A program made the translations under genes and the position numbers. 64,000 bases of DNA from Alliaria petiolata (lineage: Eukaryota; Streptophyta; Magnoliopsida; Brassicales; Brassicaceae). The DNA is taken from positions 101,295,713 through 101,359,712 of the forward strand of contig JAHZTW010000001.1 of assembly GCA_020283515.1 (NCBI GenBank), given 5' to 3'. Of the stretch, positions 13,745-26,477 are shown piece by piece (the stretch's first letter is position 1; each line of letters opens with the position of its first letter). The notes under the pieces were generated by a model. That model was not told where the DNA came from and made no database searches. It saw nothing but the letters and a program-made list of their open reading frames with translations.

Positions 13745-14141
13745 GGGGGTTATTGGTACAAGAATTTTGAAAGATTGTTAGAATTTTCAAAATCCATTGT
13801 TATTGGATCATGGATTCTAATATTCTTACTAAAATCCATTGTTATTGGTGTGATGATTTTTAAATTCTATACAAAATTCATTGTTATTCAAAAAGTTTTG
13901 TTTTTAATGATTCTATCATTCTGTCAAAATCTGGAGTTATTGGCACATAAATTGTTAACAATTTAACTCATAAAACAAAACTTTCACAATACTTTGGATA
14001 TCCATGAGATTCTTAAAGTTATTACAGTAATGTATTTTTAAAGATTTTCTGAATACACAAAACTCTCTACAAATCTAACAAAACTCTTTACAAATTTAAC
14101 AAATTTCTAACTCTTTATAAATCTAGCTTCCACTAACCCCC
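13745..14141. mobile_element. PIF/Harbinger (Tourist-like) MITE
   Basis: 397-bp element upstream of VPS35L. The left end begins GGGGGTTATTGGT and the right end is its imperfect inverse (CCACTAACCCCC). TAA flanks both ends (13742-13744 and 14142-14144). The inside contains several degenerate copies of an AAATCCATTGTTATTGG motif. No transposase. Confidence 0.78.
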
Positions 14142-15944
14142 TAATCAAAATTGAACAGACTTTTTAGCAGGAGCGAGTGGAGGAGTAACAAGGCTCTAAC
14201 TTGAATACGAAAATGCTTTTAAGAACTTTAAACTAGGTTATATTTTTTTTTTTTTGTCAAATATATATATCAAAAAATACTTTGAACCAAGATCTGCCGA
14301 TAGTTTAATATGGTTCTACCACCTGGATTACTGATAGTCAACCTGATTATTAATTTTATAACCAATAAAGTTATGGATGCACTGCTCTTGGGTTGATGGA
14401 TACTAGAATAAAATTAAGAAATTAATTAATATTCTTCTTTTACTGTCGGTATTGGAAAGTCAACTTGAATGCATTGCTGATGGATAATAAAGTTACCTGT
14501 ACTCTAGTATTCTTCTGTAAATGTAGCACCTAAAGACCCGAATTCGGGTTGGTTACATTGTAAGTTGTAACAACACCCATGCATGTAAATGGTTGAGTCA
14601 AACGCACTTAAGGTATATATGTATTGCACCCCACGCAAAACTTGGGTAATATACGTTTCAAACAAAACTTAGGTAATATACCTAGTAGCTACATGATACG
14701 TATACAAGCACACCTATATATACGGTAATTAATGTGAAAATGTTAATAAATTTTAATTGCACAAAACGATTGATATATATATGTCAATCGTGATTCATGA
14801 ATGGCTTTTTTCATATTACTTAATTTTCCGGCCTCGTTCATCGAAACGCGGGCAAGTTTTCGTTAATCTTCAATCATAATCAACGTAATGGAAATAATAC
14901 TTCCAAGAAGAAAAAAAGCTAATTAAGTTTTAATGAAATATTCAAAGGAATAATTATTATAATTATTCGGCCGACGGTGTACGAGAGAGGGCACCAAGAC
15001 TTGGAATGAAAGTCTCAGTTGATCTATATATATATTAGGGATTTGATTAACGTTGCTTCACCATACGGCATGCCTTTAATCTCTCGTCGAACCACACTTT
15101 TAAGGTCACATTCTGGCTCTTCCTTAATAGCCGGTTTATATTCCTTCATTATTTTTTCCATTTTTAAGCATGTATAACTCGATCAAGTTGGTCACATTGT
15201 ATCACACTAGCTTAGTATTTTAATTATTGTCAAATACTTTTAAAAAAACTTAATCTGCCGTTTTATTGGTTTAGAAGTTTCTCCTAAACATATATAGAAT
15301 CTTTCTCACTTTTCATATGATACACTGATTATCGATCGATTAAACTAGCCGTATAGTTAGATCAGAATCGTTCATTTTTTTTATTGTGTGGCTACTGTCA
15401 TATGTCTCAGTCAGATGTTATAAGCTTGAACCCAAGAAGCATAAGATATATATGTATATTATATAGTTATTGATCCAATACTGAATTATATACTCGATGA
15501 CAAGAAGAAAGAATATATATAGTGCAATATACTGGGCAATTAGCTATTCTAATATTAATATACATATATGGTTTGTTCCTGCTTCCTTCGTTCACAATTG
15601 GATCTAAGGAAGAATAATAAGTAAGACTCAAACAAATACACAAACTTACGCTACAAAACAAACAAAAGAAAAACGGGTTTGTTTGAATTATAAACTTGAA
15701 AATGTCAAAATTCTTGGAAAACTAATTACAAATTTTTTGGACTTTGTGAAAAAAAATATTCAACATTAATGAAGAATTATTTGAACGTACTCTACTCATT
15801 CCACCACATGTGCCTACTACAAAAAATAAACGACTCGTCAAACTTTATATAAACTCTTCTTCCTTAGTCTTTCACAATCATTTCACTCCCCCCCAAATCT
15901 CTCCATCTCTCTCATTCTCTCATAAACGACCAAAAAAAAACGCG
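14142..15944. other. Intergenic, upstream of STIG1 gene A
   Basis: AT-rich sequence with many ATATAT stretches and no supported gene. The last 150 bases hold an ACTTTATATAAACTC TATA region (about 15841-15855) and a CT-rich leader just before the STIG1 start codon. Confidence 0.5.
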
Positions 15945-16406
15945 ATGGGGCTTAAGAATATCATCTTGGCAATATCTCTAACAATTTCCATAACCATCTT
16001 TGTATTGATTTCTACAATATTCGTTAGCAGCAACAAAACAGAAATGCATCTGCAAATGCAAACACAAACGCTTACGAAGAAGCCTCCTAGGGTGAGCCGT
16101 TTCCTAGCGCAAAACGTGAAGAACGGCCGTGACCCTACCGCGTTAGATCATTGCAATAAGAACGAGGAGATATGCAAGAGTCAAGGAACGTACAACTCCA
16201 CAATGGCGTGTTGTAGCAACGAGTGTGTAGATGTCGCGTACGATAACGATAACTGTGGTGCATGTAAGAACCAATGCAACTTCACGCAGACTTGCTGTCG
16301 TGGAGAGTGCGTTTACTTGGATTATGATAAGAGGCATTGTCGGGAGTGTAACCATAGTTGTTTGGTTGGTGAGTCGTGTGTCTATGGGTTGTGTAATTAC
16401 GCGTAA
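15945..16406 (+). CDS. STIG1-family cysteine-rich secreted protein (copy A)
   Basis: Single-exon gene of 153 residues. STIG1 proteins are small secreted or wall-associated cysteine-rich proteins, first known from stigmas, where they affect exudate secretion and pollen tube growth. I start at the ATG at 15945 (M-G-L-K-N-I-I-L) because a hydrophobic signal segment follows at once and the preceding bases are a CT-rich leader; an in-frame ATG at 15810 lies at the TATA region and would hide the signal. After a short variable segment with a KKPPRVSRFLAQ stretch (residues about 45-60), the STIG1 domain runs to the end with 16 cysteines in paired patterns (ACCSNECVDV, TCCRGECV, NHSCLVGESC). Probably the orthologue of At1g50720. 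A second STIG1 gene lies 41 kb away at 57718. Confidence 0.9.
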   Translation: MGLKNIILAISLTISITIFVLISTIFVSSNKTEMHLQMQTQTLTKKPPRVSRFLAQNVKNGRDPTALDHCNKNEEICKSQGTYNSTMACCSNECVDVAYDNDNCGACKNQCNFTQTCCRGECVYLDYDKRHCRECNHSCLVGESCVYGLCNYA

Positions 16407-18219
16407 TATATGTGATTAGTTATTTTTCCTATAGTAAACTTCGGTATGTTTACTAGTGTTCCAATATGGTTTTATAATATAACGCTATTGTTTGGATTTG
16501 ATATTGCTAAAAATGAAAAATATTATAATCTGTTTGTGGTTTCCACACGTCGAGATATCTCATCTGTTCTTTATACACAAGCATCCCAATTTCTGGGAAA
16601 AGGGGTATATATATGTTAGTTGAATATTAATTGGAAATTTAGTTTTTTCTTACATTAATTTGATAGCTACTAGATTTACACTATTGTTATAATTTTCTGA
16701 ATCGCGTGTGAAATTTCGGTCCCAAAACTATTGGTGAACTAATTAAGTTGTCCAAATTTGCCAAAAACTCTGCATGAAAATCTGTTCATCCATAATTTGG
16801 TTAGGTACCTAATTTGTTTACATTTGCTTAAATTTGGTCTATATATAGCCCTGGTACTAACTTAATAATGCATAATCAAGTTACTCTTCATCTGTTTATA
16901 AGAAAAAACTGGCAAATCTCAAAGTATTACATTTTATGTTTTGTTTACCTAAATTACCACCGAAATCTAAAAAATCCAAAAATACAGATTACCAGAAGAT
17001 TTCTCTGAAGGTTCACGTTTAGAAAATGTTTCTACATGATTTAGTAAGGCTTACTCTTACTAAACCAAACTTTGGTGGCATTTTTGGAATTTTTTCAAAG
17101 TAGTCGTATTTTTAGAATTAAAACTTACTTTTTGTTGTAAAAAAATAGTATTTCTTTAAAATTAATTGTGTTAATAGCTCAACTCTGCGTTAAGTTAAAT
17201 GAAATCTTGCAATAACATGGAAATCGAACAAGGAGAATAAAAGAAAACATGCGATTGCTTAACAAATTTACAACCAGCAAATGACACGATCCAAGAAACA
17301 AAAGTAGAATACATTATCATAGCTATTAAGAAGGTCAAATTGTGGTATTCAAAGTTAATAACGCTAGATCCTAAACTTTCCTAGATGCCTAGATCTTCAA
17401 TTAGCTCAATTATTATTAGATTAGAGCTTCACAAGCTTTGCGTTGGAATTATCATGAAATGTTAAATCAATTAACATGGTGTTCGATCATTCAATTAGTG
17501 TTATAGTTGTTGATCATCATCACCTAATCTCTTAATAACTACATTATGCAGCCCTAGAAGATGCGCTGGTGAGGGATTTCACAAAAGTAGAACTTGAATC
17601 GGATTCAAGTCGGATGTCAAAGCACTGACGACAAAAATGAGCTTCTTAGAGCTCCACGGAATCGTGTTATAGTCTTGACAAAGGATTTTGAGTTAATTTC
17701 ATCTGTCGTAACTCAAACATCGTCGCAGATGGACTAGATAAACGGGCTTTAAACTTGTATAATCCAGATCCAATTTGAAAACCATGAATAAAAATAAATT
17801 TGGACCAAAAAAAAAGGATCAGGGGAGGCAAAACATATTCACATGTTCTAATCTTAGGATTGAATAAAATTATGAGTTTATAAGAAGACATGAAAAATTA
17901 TTTGTTATAAAAAATGTTCAAAAAAAAAAAAAAAATTCGGGTCTTATCTATGATTTCGCTAAAGTTAGGAGTTACTTTAGCAAATATGTTTGAAGAGAAA
18001 AATGCTGCACAGTGCACAGTCTCTCTCTCTCTCTCCATTTTCCCTTTTCTTAAAATTGAAGATTAAATTGGAGATCGAGAGCGCCGGGGAATATTTTTTT
18101 GAATCAACCGTCGTGTCAAGATATAATCGAAGCAGATCCTGTCGCCGTAAACGTCAGCTAACACATTCTCGTATTGGGGGCATTTATCGCCGCCGTATTC
18201 ATCTCGTCGGAAGATATCA
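16407..18219. other. Intergenic between STIG1 A and AUG4
   Basis: No gene or clear repeat seen. A (CT)n run at about 18019-18036 and the following sequence up to 18219 form the AUG4 5' leader. Confidence 0.5.
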
Positions 18220-21204
18220 ATGGTGAAGGCACTGCAAGGCGCGGCTCAGAATCTGCCGGCGGATGTCAACCAATTGATTGATCAGTTGGAGCGTCACTGC
18301 TTGGCTCCCGATGGATCTCTTGTTACCAAATCAGCCTACTATGATCTTCAACTCGTAATCTCCCTCTCTCTCTCTCGTCTCTTTCGAACATTGGGTTTCA
18401 GATTTGTGTCCCTAATCCTCTAATTCTCCCTGGCGTATGAAACTCGAGTGTTATTGTTTCGACATTGCAGGCGAGAGAAGAGATGTCTCGGGAGAGATTG
18501 CGGTATTTGGAAGCTATGGTAACACTTCATCTCTTCTTCTTTACCTTCATTTTCACGATTTCTCTTGGGTTTAATTCATTTCAGGATTTTCATTAGTCCA
18601 AGTTAGGTTTTTTTTTTGTCTTTTGTAGTTCATGCTCCATTAGCTTCGGATTTCCACATTCATAGGACTCAGTTTGCTTTTCTGTGTGTTTTCCAATTGG
18701 TAGGCTATTTATTGTGAAGCTGTAGCTATGGTAGAAGAATATCAGCAAGCTATTTCAGTGGCTAACCATGGGGGAATTCGGGATGTTCAGGGCCTTTACC
18801 CTCAACTAGGCTTGAAGAATTCTCCTCAGGTTTCTAATCCAAAAATGTGATCTTTTGGAATTCAATTTTACACGATTTTTTGTTATCTCGGAGACTCATT
18901 TATGAGCAAAATCGTTGATCTTTTCAGGTTTATGAGACTCTAGAGCATAGGTTGGTGGTTGCTGAGGCAGCTCAGAAACTGAGGCTACCTCTTATTTCAG
19001 ATGATGGTGAAATTCATGATGAAGAAATCGAAAAGTGGAGTATACTATCAAGAAGCTCTCTTGATAGTGCAAGCACGAGTTTTACAATCAGCTCCACTTC
19101 TAACTCGGTGAACTATGCTAATAGCTCTGCAAACAGCGCTGCTGGTGGGACCAGTCTTTGTTCTGCTGATACTGACGTAGTTGGTGGTGTCCCGAATCGC
19201 TTTCTTGGGATAACACCTGCTTATTTATCCTATGTCCAGCTTCAGAATACTATGTCCATGGTACTGTGAGATCATATTTTGCCTCGGATTAATATCTCTT
19301 CATAACTACATCGTGCCTGCATCTGTTGATGGCACCAATTGCTATGTTCTTATGAAAGATTGGGGATATATGGATATCTGTTGGTCTCTAATTCTTTTTT
19401 CTTCTTAATAACTGTTCGTAGGATATGGCTGACTACCAAATGTTTCTTGCCCGTGAGATAGAAGGTCGATTGAAGGACAAGTGTGATAAGTTAGCTGATG
19501 CCATTGTTGATGACACTGGTAAGATCTTCATGACCAGCATACTTGGCCTTAATGATAAGTTTCACTGCACTTACTGACCATATTTTCCTTGTGTCTCCAT
19601 TAAATGTCAGATTCATCAACAGGAAATCAGAATTCAAGTGCTAGGCTCCCAGAAAGGTTAGCTTTATCGCTTTGGTTTAAATATGGCTACAAACATCTGG
19701 AAGGAAAAAACTTGCTTTCCTTGTATCTGTTGAATTTTCTCACTGTAGAACCAAATTAGTGTGATTTATGATTATAACAAAGTCTGTTAGGTACTCTTCT
19801 TTCTAGGGATATATATCTAGGTAATGTGTCATACATGTATATGGTAGTTCTAAGCCAAGAAATAAAAGCCTTTCTTAAGGTATCATATCCATAGAGAAAT
19901 ATCATTTTGGTGATTCGTTTTCTGTTTTTCTATAATGTTTACTTCATAAGTCTTTAAGGAGCATATGAATTTCTCATACTTACCCATCCTCTTATGGTCT
20001 CTTGCGCCTATCAATGATGTTGTTTTCTTGCATTTCCAGGGTTAAGTTTATAATTGAGGAGATTGAAAGAGAAGAGGCAGCTCTACGAGAGGACCTCTAC
20101 TCGGCTGATAGGAAGTTTGCAGAATATTACAATGTAGGTGAAGAAAAGGCATATCATAATGTAGAATGCAAAACGAAAATCCAATTACCTGGCTGTTGCA
20201 TGAAATGTTTTTTATAGACAAGTTTCTGCATGTTATCAATGAATGCTACTGCCTATATATTATTTTTGTAGCTCCTAGTGCTAGTAAGTTCTGATGACTG
20301 TTCGTTTTTTATTCTGAACAAGGTCCTGGAACAAATACTCGGGGTACTTATAAAGCTTGTGAAGGATCTGAAGTTAGAACACCAACACAAATATGTAAGC
20401 GGTTTCAGTGTTTTTCAATCATTTCAGTCGATTCAATTGCTGCCCTGTTCTCATTTTCCTTACTGTATATATTGTTACAGGATGAGATGCAAAAGACTTG
20501 GCTGTGTAAAAGGTGTGAGACCATGAACGCAAAATTAAGGTATCATCTCATTCTTTAATTGTTTAGGATCTACATTTGAGGCTATTGCAGCAATTAATAT
20601 GCCTTGATTATTTTCTGCTTGAAGGGTTTTAGAACATATTCTCTTACTTGAGACATACACCCCTGAATCCATACCAGCCTTGCACAGCATCAGGTGCGGA
20701 AATCAATTTTCCAGAAGTGTGTTTCATACCATCAACTCATAAATCAGGCTCTCATCTCTAATTCCTTTTCGTAATTTTTTTTCAGGAATTATCTAGTCGA
20801 GGCTACAGAGGAAGCTTCAGCTCAATACAACAAAGCGGTTTGTGTCTTATCCTCGCTCTATCATTGCTTAGCTTTAACCCTTTTTGCTTCATCTTCGTTG
20901 AGTATATTCGATAAATTAACCCGAGCCGGCGAAATGACCAGGTTACACGGCTCAGAGAGTATCAAGGAGTAGATCCGCATTTTGATACAATTGCGAGACA
21001 GTACCATGACATTGTTAAGGTATATAATTACAAAAATGAGCAAGCCATTAATTAAGTTTCCCTTTTCTTTTCTTTTCTTTTTTCATTCGACTAGTTGGGA
21101 TGCAATAACACAATGATAATGAGAAGTTGATGTTTTTGCAGAAACTGGAAAATATGCAGTGGACCATTCATCAGGTAGAAATGGACCTTAAAGCGCATGC
21201 CTGA
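18220..21204 (+). CDS. AUG4: HAUS augmin-like complex subunit 4 (AUG4)
   Basis: The augmin complex binds existing spindle or cortical microtubules and recruits gamma-tubulin ring complexes for branched nucleation. Thirteen exons with GT/AG borders (18220-18354, 18471-18518, 18704-18829, 18928-19260, 19422-19518, 19611-19656, 20040-20133, 20323-20394, 20481-20539, 20625-20693, 20786-20837, 20942-21019, 21142-21204) give exactly 424 codons, a 423-residue protein, which is about the family length. The N-terminus reads MVKALQGAAQNLPADVNQL; a serine-rich loop lies near residues 135-170, and long coiled-coil helices dominate the second half (REDLYSADRKFAEYYN, VLEQILGVLIKLVKDLK). The ATG at 18220 is the first in frame after a CT-rich leader. 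It is convergent with CPK33. No disabling change is visible. Probably the orthologue of At1g50710. Confidence 0.93.
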
Positions 21205-21868
21205 TCTCGCTACAGTCTCTCACACGTCATTTTGCCTACAACAATTATGACATATTAACAAATCTGTATGAGAGAAAAATCAGTATAGTTACAACATCCA
21301 TATAAATGTTTCGTTGCATTATTCAACAGTCTCTTCCTGTGTGATATCTATTGCTATGGTTTTGGTCCTTCAAACCCACAAATGACAGACCAAATGAACT
21401 TACCCGTTTAAACTTTAAACTGTAAAAAAGACAAAACCTTAAAAATCAAACCTTCTCATCATAGAAGACAAATAAAATATGTTAGAACAGTCTTGGTGTG
21501 TGGTCTAGTGATTCTTGAGAGTACTCAGGATCATAACTTCAACTATGCCCACACTTCATTAAATACAGAGCAGGCATAAAGCATTGCAAGTGTACAGTTT
21601 AGGGAAAGGAGGACGAGACTTTTTAAGTTGTTTTAAAAAGGGAAGTTACCTAACTTTGTTTTTGATGTTCTGTACTTAGTCATCTTCGTTTTTCTCCACT
21701 TTCATTTATCTCCAGAAGAAATGAGATTACCGGTTTTAAAGGGAAGGTGCCTTACCGGTTGAATATGCCTGAACAACATTGATACAACTCTCTCTGTCTT
21801 TTTTTTTGGATTAGATACAAACATAAAAAAAAGACAAAAAAATATATATATATATATATATATATATG
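21205..21868. other. Shared 3' region between convergent AUG4 and CPK33
   Basis: 664 bases between the two stop codons. Contains a (TA)n microsatellite at about 21842-21867, immediately next to the CPK33 stop codon, and an A-rich tract. A GTTAGAACAGTCTTGG sequence occurs at 21480-21495 and again at the CPK33 3' end (21868-21883), so the last coding bases of CPK33 are partly repeated downstream. Confidence 0.5.
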
Positions 21869-24036
21869 TTAGAACAGTCTTGGTTGTTGTGGATTCCCAC
21901 TTCTCATCATAGCACAAAACTCTTCATAGTTGATTCTACCATCCTGTTAAGAAGAAAGGAAAAATGGGGGTTTAAGAAGGAAAAAAAAACATTTTAAAGT
22001 TTTCCCTTTTGAGAAAATTTTGCTTTACATTATCAGCGTCGACATCAGACAAAATGTCTTTGATTGTAACATCATCTCCCATTCCATATTCCTTCAACGC
22101 AACCTCTAGCTCGTCTATCGTAATGTATCTATTAAACACACATTTCAAACCAAGGATTAGCTTAAAATTATTAGCTTTAAAAAAAAAGATATATTCATAT
22201 AAAAAACAAACAAAGTATCTCACTTACCCACTCCCATCTTTGTCAAAATGCTGGAAAGCTTTGTCAAGGTTTTCATTACTTTCAAGCCTATGTCTATGCA
22301 TTGTTGCTGTTATAAACTCTATGTAATCAATCGACCCGTTCCCATCAACATCAGCCTGAATCACACCCCAAAAAAAAAACCAGAATATGACATTTTTTGA
22401 AACTTTCAAGTAAACAAATGATTTTAGTCATTTGATCAACACTTACAGCATCCATGAGCTGTTTCACTTCAGCTTCGGTGAGTTTTGATCCCAGTTTGGC
22501 TAATCCTTCTTTCAGCTCTTCATATGTGATTGTACCACTATTATCTGTATCTATATTAGCAAACATCGCCTTTAAGCCTTGTATCTCCTCCGTGTCAATA
22601 TTTTCCGCAATGACCTGTTCGAAATTTATCAGTACACTGTCAAAACTAGCAACAAGGCTAAGGATCTCTGATCTAACCTTCAAAGCAAGTTTCTTTAGTT
22701 TATTCATAGCTCTAAACTGCTTCATCCTTGAGAGAACAGCACTATCAATAGGTTTATCCGATGCTTCTCCACCTTCTCTTAGCCATGGATGCTCTGCAAA
22801 TAGTGAAAACAAAGAAACACAATCAAATTGCAAGAAATTTCCATAGCCAGCAATGGATTAAGCTTGTTTACTTACCAAGAACTTCAGCAGCAGAGATCCG
22901 TCTTCTCGGATCTTGCGTCAACATTCTACGAACCAAATCCTTAGCACTATTGGAAATCGAAGGCCATGGTTGGGAATCAAAGTCGATTTCACCTTCAGAT
23001 ATAGCGTCAAAGATCCCTTTCTCGGTTTCTACATCCCAAAACCCCAACAAACCATGCTCATATACATCAAGCAGCTACATTCTTCTCACACATATATACG
23101 AATCGAAAAAACGATATGAACATTGCATTACCAGCCCAAAACGGAGGTACACCGCTAAGCAGAATGTAGAGTATAACTCCAGCACTCCAAATATCGATTT
23201 CTTTACCGTATCTACGCTTCAAAACTTCAGGAGCAACATAATATGCACTCCCAACTATATCTTTATACACTTTCCCTGCAATACAACCAAGACAATGATC
23301 ACTACTACACTTTAAAGATCAATACATTGTGATTACACAGAATTCGAAGATTACCCTCTTCGATGAAAACAGATAATCCGAAATCAGTGGCTTTGATGAG
23401 GGCTTTCTCATCTTTGCTAGATAACAAGAAATTCTCAGGCTTTAGGTCTCTATGCATCACACCCATGAAATGACAAATGTTGACGACATTCACAATCTGT
23501 CTACATACTGAAGCAGCTGCTCTCTCGCTGTAATGTCCCTTTGCGAGTATCCTATCGAACAATTCGCCACCTGCTCAAAGCTCCATTGCCAAATTCACAG
23601 CTTTCTCGTCTTCGTAAGCTCCTTTTAACTCAACGATGTTAGGCTGTCCACTCATATGCTGCATTATCTGGATCTCTCTCCTCATATCCTCTTTATCGGA
23701 TTTCGTCACGAGCTTCTTCTTCGAAATCGATTTGCAGGCGAATCTCTTCCCCGTCGATTTCTCTGTGCACAGATACGTTACTCCGAATTGGCCTCGACCC
23801 AATTCTTTGCTCAGCGTGTACAACAGTTTCACGTCTTCGTACGGCTTCTCGAGTATAATAGCGGAAGCACCGTGTTTCGTCGTGGTTCTGGGGCCTCGCG
23901 GCGGCGCAGGATTCCGCCACGGCGGTGGTTGATTCGTTCCGGTGGATTTTACCGGCGGATCTTGGTGTGTGCTCCTTCCTCTGTTTTCGATCTCGACTGA
24001 TCTTTCCCCATATTTCTTGGTTAAGCAATTCCCCAT
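21869..24036 (-). pseudogene. CPK33: Calcium-dependent protein kinase CPK33 with an in-frame stop at codon 154
   Basis: CDPKs combine a Ser/Thr kinase, a junction segment and four EF-hands; Arabidopsis CPK33 acts in guard cells and flowering. Eight exons (23355-24036, 23132-23275, 22876-23028, 22678-22793, 22447-22614, 22228-22355, 22029-22128, 21869-21943) total 1566 nt, exactly 522 codons, so lengths and phases are undamaged. The N-terminus MGNCLTKK has Gly2 for myristoylation and Cys4 for palmitoylation. The glycine loop GRGQFGVTY, HRDLKPENFLL, DFGLSVF, APEVLKRRYG, the autoinhibitory RMKQFRAMNKLKKLAL and four EF-hands are all present. But the usual AMELCAGGELFDRI region reads GAG-CTT-TGA: the conserved Cys codon is TGA (complement of 23575-23577), one substitution from TGC. 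Translation would stop before HRD, giving a catalytically dead 153-residue fragment. It is either a real null allele or a base-call error. Confidence 0.85.
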
Positions 24037-24991
24037 GGCTGAATTAGCAGGAAATCTCACTACCTTGAAAAATCAGCAGATAATTAAGAAGTAAAGAAAA
24101 GGCCAGATCTTTTTTTTTTTGGTGGGTTTATACTAGAAGACATCAATTTTAGCAACTAAAGACAACGACTTTGTTTCATCAAGAGAGTAAAGCATGTGAT
24201 CATTTAAAGAAGAGGATAAAAAGGAGGTTAAATTGCAGAAGAATCATGAGAAGCATGAAAAGTTGGGGAAGATGATCAAAGTGGTGGAGGAATCCCTAAA
24301 GGTCGGCTTTTTGGTTTTTGGGCAGCTGTGGAGTAGCTAGTTGGGAAGAAGTCGAATTTTGAATTTTTTTTTTTTTTATAATATGAGTCAACTTTTTCTC
24401 CATTGACTTCAAAAAAATTTCTTTTTGTCATTTGATATGATCTTTTCTTTTAGAATATATATGGATGAGGATGAAAAGTATTTTAATAAACAATTCTTGG
24501 CTTGATCAGAAAAAAAGTTGGAATCATGAGAGATAAATAATTAAACAGTGTAGAACAGTGGTAAGAATTTTTTTTATAACTTGGTGACTCATTTGTATCC
24601 AAGATGCTGGGCCGAGAGATTCGCGTGACGGACCCTCCCCTCGATCATAGCTTTTATGTTGAGAGCCGCTTCAATACTTTCTCTTAAAGCCATGGCCCAA
24701 CAAAACTCTAGAAAAAAAAAAAAAAAAAAAAATGGTAAATGTCATAAAATCAATTTTAACTATTAATTATGATTATATAAACACTATAAGCCAGAAGGTA
24801 ATGAAACCATAGGAGGTTTGTCCATCAGATTAGGAACGAGATTAGAAGCTTCATGTGAAAGATCTGAATGAACAAAAGGAAAGAGTTCTTCATGGAAGAC
24901 AACATGTCTTAGAGATTATGATAGCATTGCATTGAAGATCAAGGAGCTTGTATCCCTTCTATCATTAGGATAGCCAAGAAAGATATAAGCT
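24037..24991. other. CPK33 upstream region and spacer
   Basis: Bases 24037-24350 are the likely leader and promoter of CPK33. Beyond them lie poly-A/T runs (24367-24380, 24711-24732). From about 24790 the sequence reads as decayed copia internal sequence. No gene supported. Confidence 0.45.
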
Positions 24992-25695
24992 CTAGCTCTC
25001 GTATGGGTAAAGTAAATGCATAACAAAGACAATCAAAAACTTTAAGTTGGGTATAATCATGAATTTTTTTTTTGTTAAAATTTCAAAGGGACTTTTATCT
25101 TTTAGAACAAGGGCAAGGACGCAATTGATTATATGAATCGCAGTGAAAATGCAGTCACCCGAATAAGTAAGAGGAATGTGAGATTGAAAAAGAAGGGATC
25201 GAGCAATTTTCAAGATGTGTTGATGTTTTCTTTTAATCACAACATTTTGTTCGAGAGTTTCAGGGCATGAATGAAAGGGAACAATGTCTTTTGAATGAAG
25301 GGAACAATACCTTTTGATTTGTAAAATTCAGTGAAATTGAGTTTTGGAGCATTGTCAAATCTAACCCCCTTAATTTTTTTCTCAAACTGAGTTTCTACCA
25401 TAGAGACAAAAAGGTAGGAAAAACTTCTAACACATCAGATTTGTTCTTAAGAAGATAAACCCAAGTGGCTCTAGAACAATGGTTATAAAATATTTGTAAC
25501 CATCTTGAGTAGGAACATAAAAAGACCCCATGTATCAATATGAACTAAATCAAAGGGTTTATTACTGATATGATTATGAGAAATAAAAAGGATATGCTTT
25601 TGTTTAACAAGATGACAAACTTTGAAGTGAAAATTTGCATTATTCTTTGACTTTGGAAAGGAAAGAACAACATGCATAGGCTGTAGTTTAGACAT
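24992..25695 (-). pseudogene. Decayed Ty1/copia retrotransposon fragment (pre-integrase and integrase)
   Basis: Two separated minus-strand frames in the correct order. At 25695-25483 the peptide CHLVKQKHILFISHN followed by PFDLVHIDTWG is the GAG-pre-integrase zone and the start of the integrase core. At 25240-24992 the peptide KRKHQHILKIARSLLFQSH followed by GDCIFTAIHIINCVLA is the integrase region after the third catalytic acidic residue, with PFEILT. Stops and frameshifts separate them and no LTRs were found, so this is an old internal fragment, unrelated to the intact element at 39688-45544. Weaker remnants continue to about 24790. Confidence 0.8.
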
Positions 25696-26477
25696 AGACG
25701 GATGACCTAATGAACAACATGCATAGGCTTTTATTGCTACAAATCAGGACTAGATATAATCGCTATAATAGGAGAAACAGAAATACTTTGAAGGGAAACT
25801 GTCTCAATATCCATGAAATAGAGATTATACACATTGTCTACCCAAATGGTGTTATAAACGCAAAAAAAATGCCATCATGGATTTTTTCACATTCGAATAA
25901 TCCGCCTATTTACAATTACAATATTTGTTAATAAACATTGATGATGTATTTGTGTAATTGACATAAAAAGATGTGAATAATCAAAGCTATATATAACAAT
26001 TTGGTTATATGATATTTTTCTATTTTCTTGTATAAATATTTATATATTATATCAAAATCAAAACAACTCATTTAAAATGTAAAATAGTTAAATCAAATAA
26101 TATGAACACATGACATAGATTGTTCTTTCATAAATAATTCATAATCTAAAACACACATTAGACAAAAGGATGTATATAAATTTGATTAATGACCACAAAA
26201 TTATATATATAAAATGTAACTCTAACGAAAACATAATAAACATATGTCAATGACTATGATGAATATTATTAACAAATGTACGAAAAATGATTTGGAACTC
26301 TAACTACTATTATTTTTGACAAAAAACATATATATGAAATGATAAACTAAGGAAAAGAACCAATGGAAACATCAATTTTTTACGGTTTGTTGCAATGTTG
26401 GCGATGACAGCTGCTATAAATACGAGAATATTTTTAGTCTTTTGAAGTCTCCAGAATAAGCAACAATGCATATTTAT
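25696..26477. other. AT-rich spacer
   Basis: Very AT-rich sequence with no gene. Nothing recognised except the left target-site copy (26462-26477) of the SINE that follows. Confidence 0.5.

Noticed and set aside
15810..15944. Upstream ATG extending STIG1 copy A by 45 residues
   Set aside because: It lies at the TATA region and would bury the signal peptide; the ATG at 15945 fits better.
23693..24028. 111-codon frame overlapping CPK33 exon 1 on the same strand
   Set aside because: Out-of-frame shadow of a strongly conserved kinase exon; no homology of its own.
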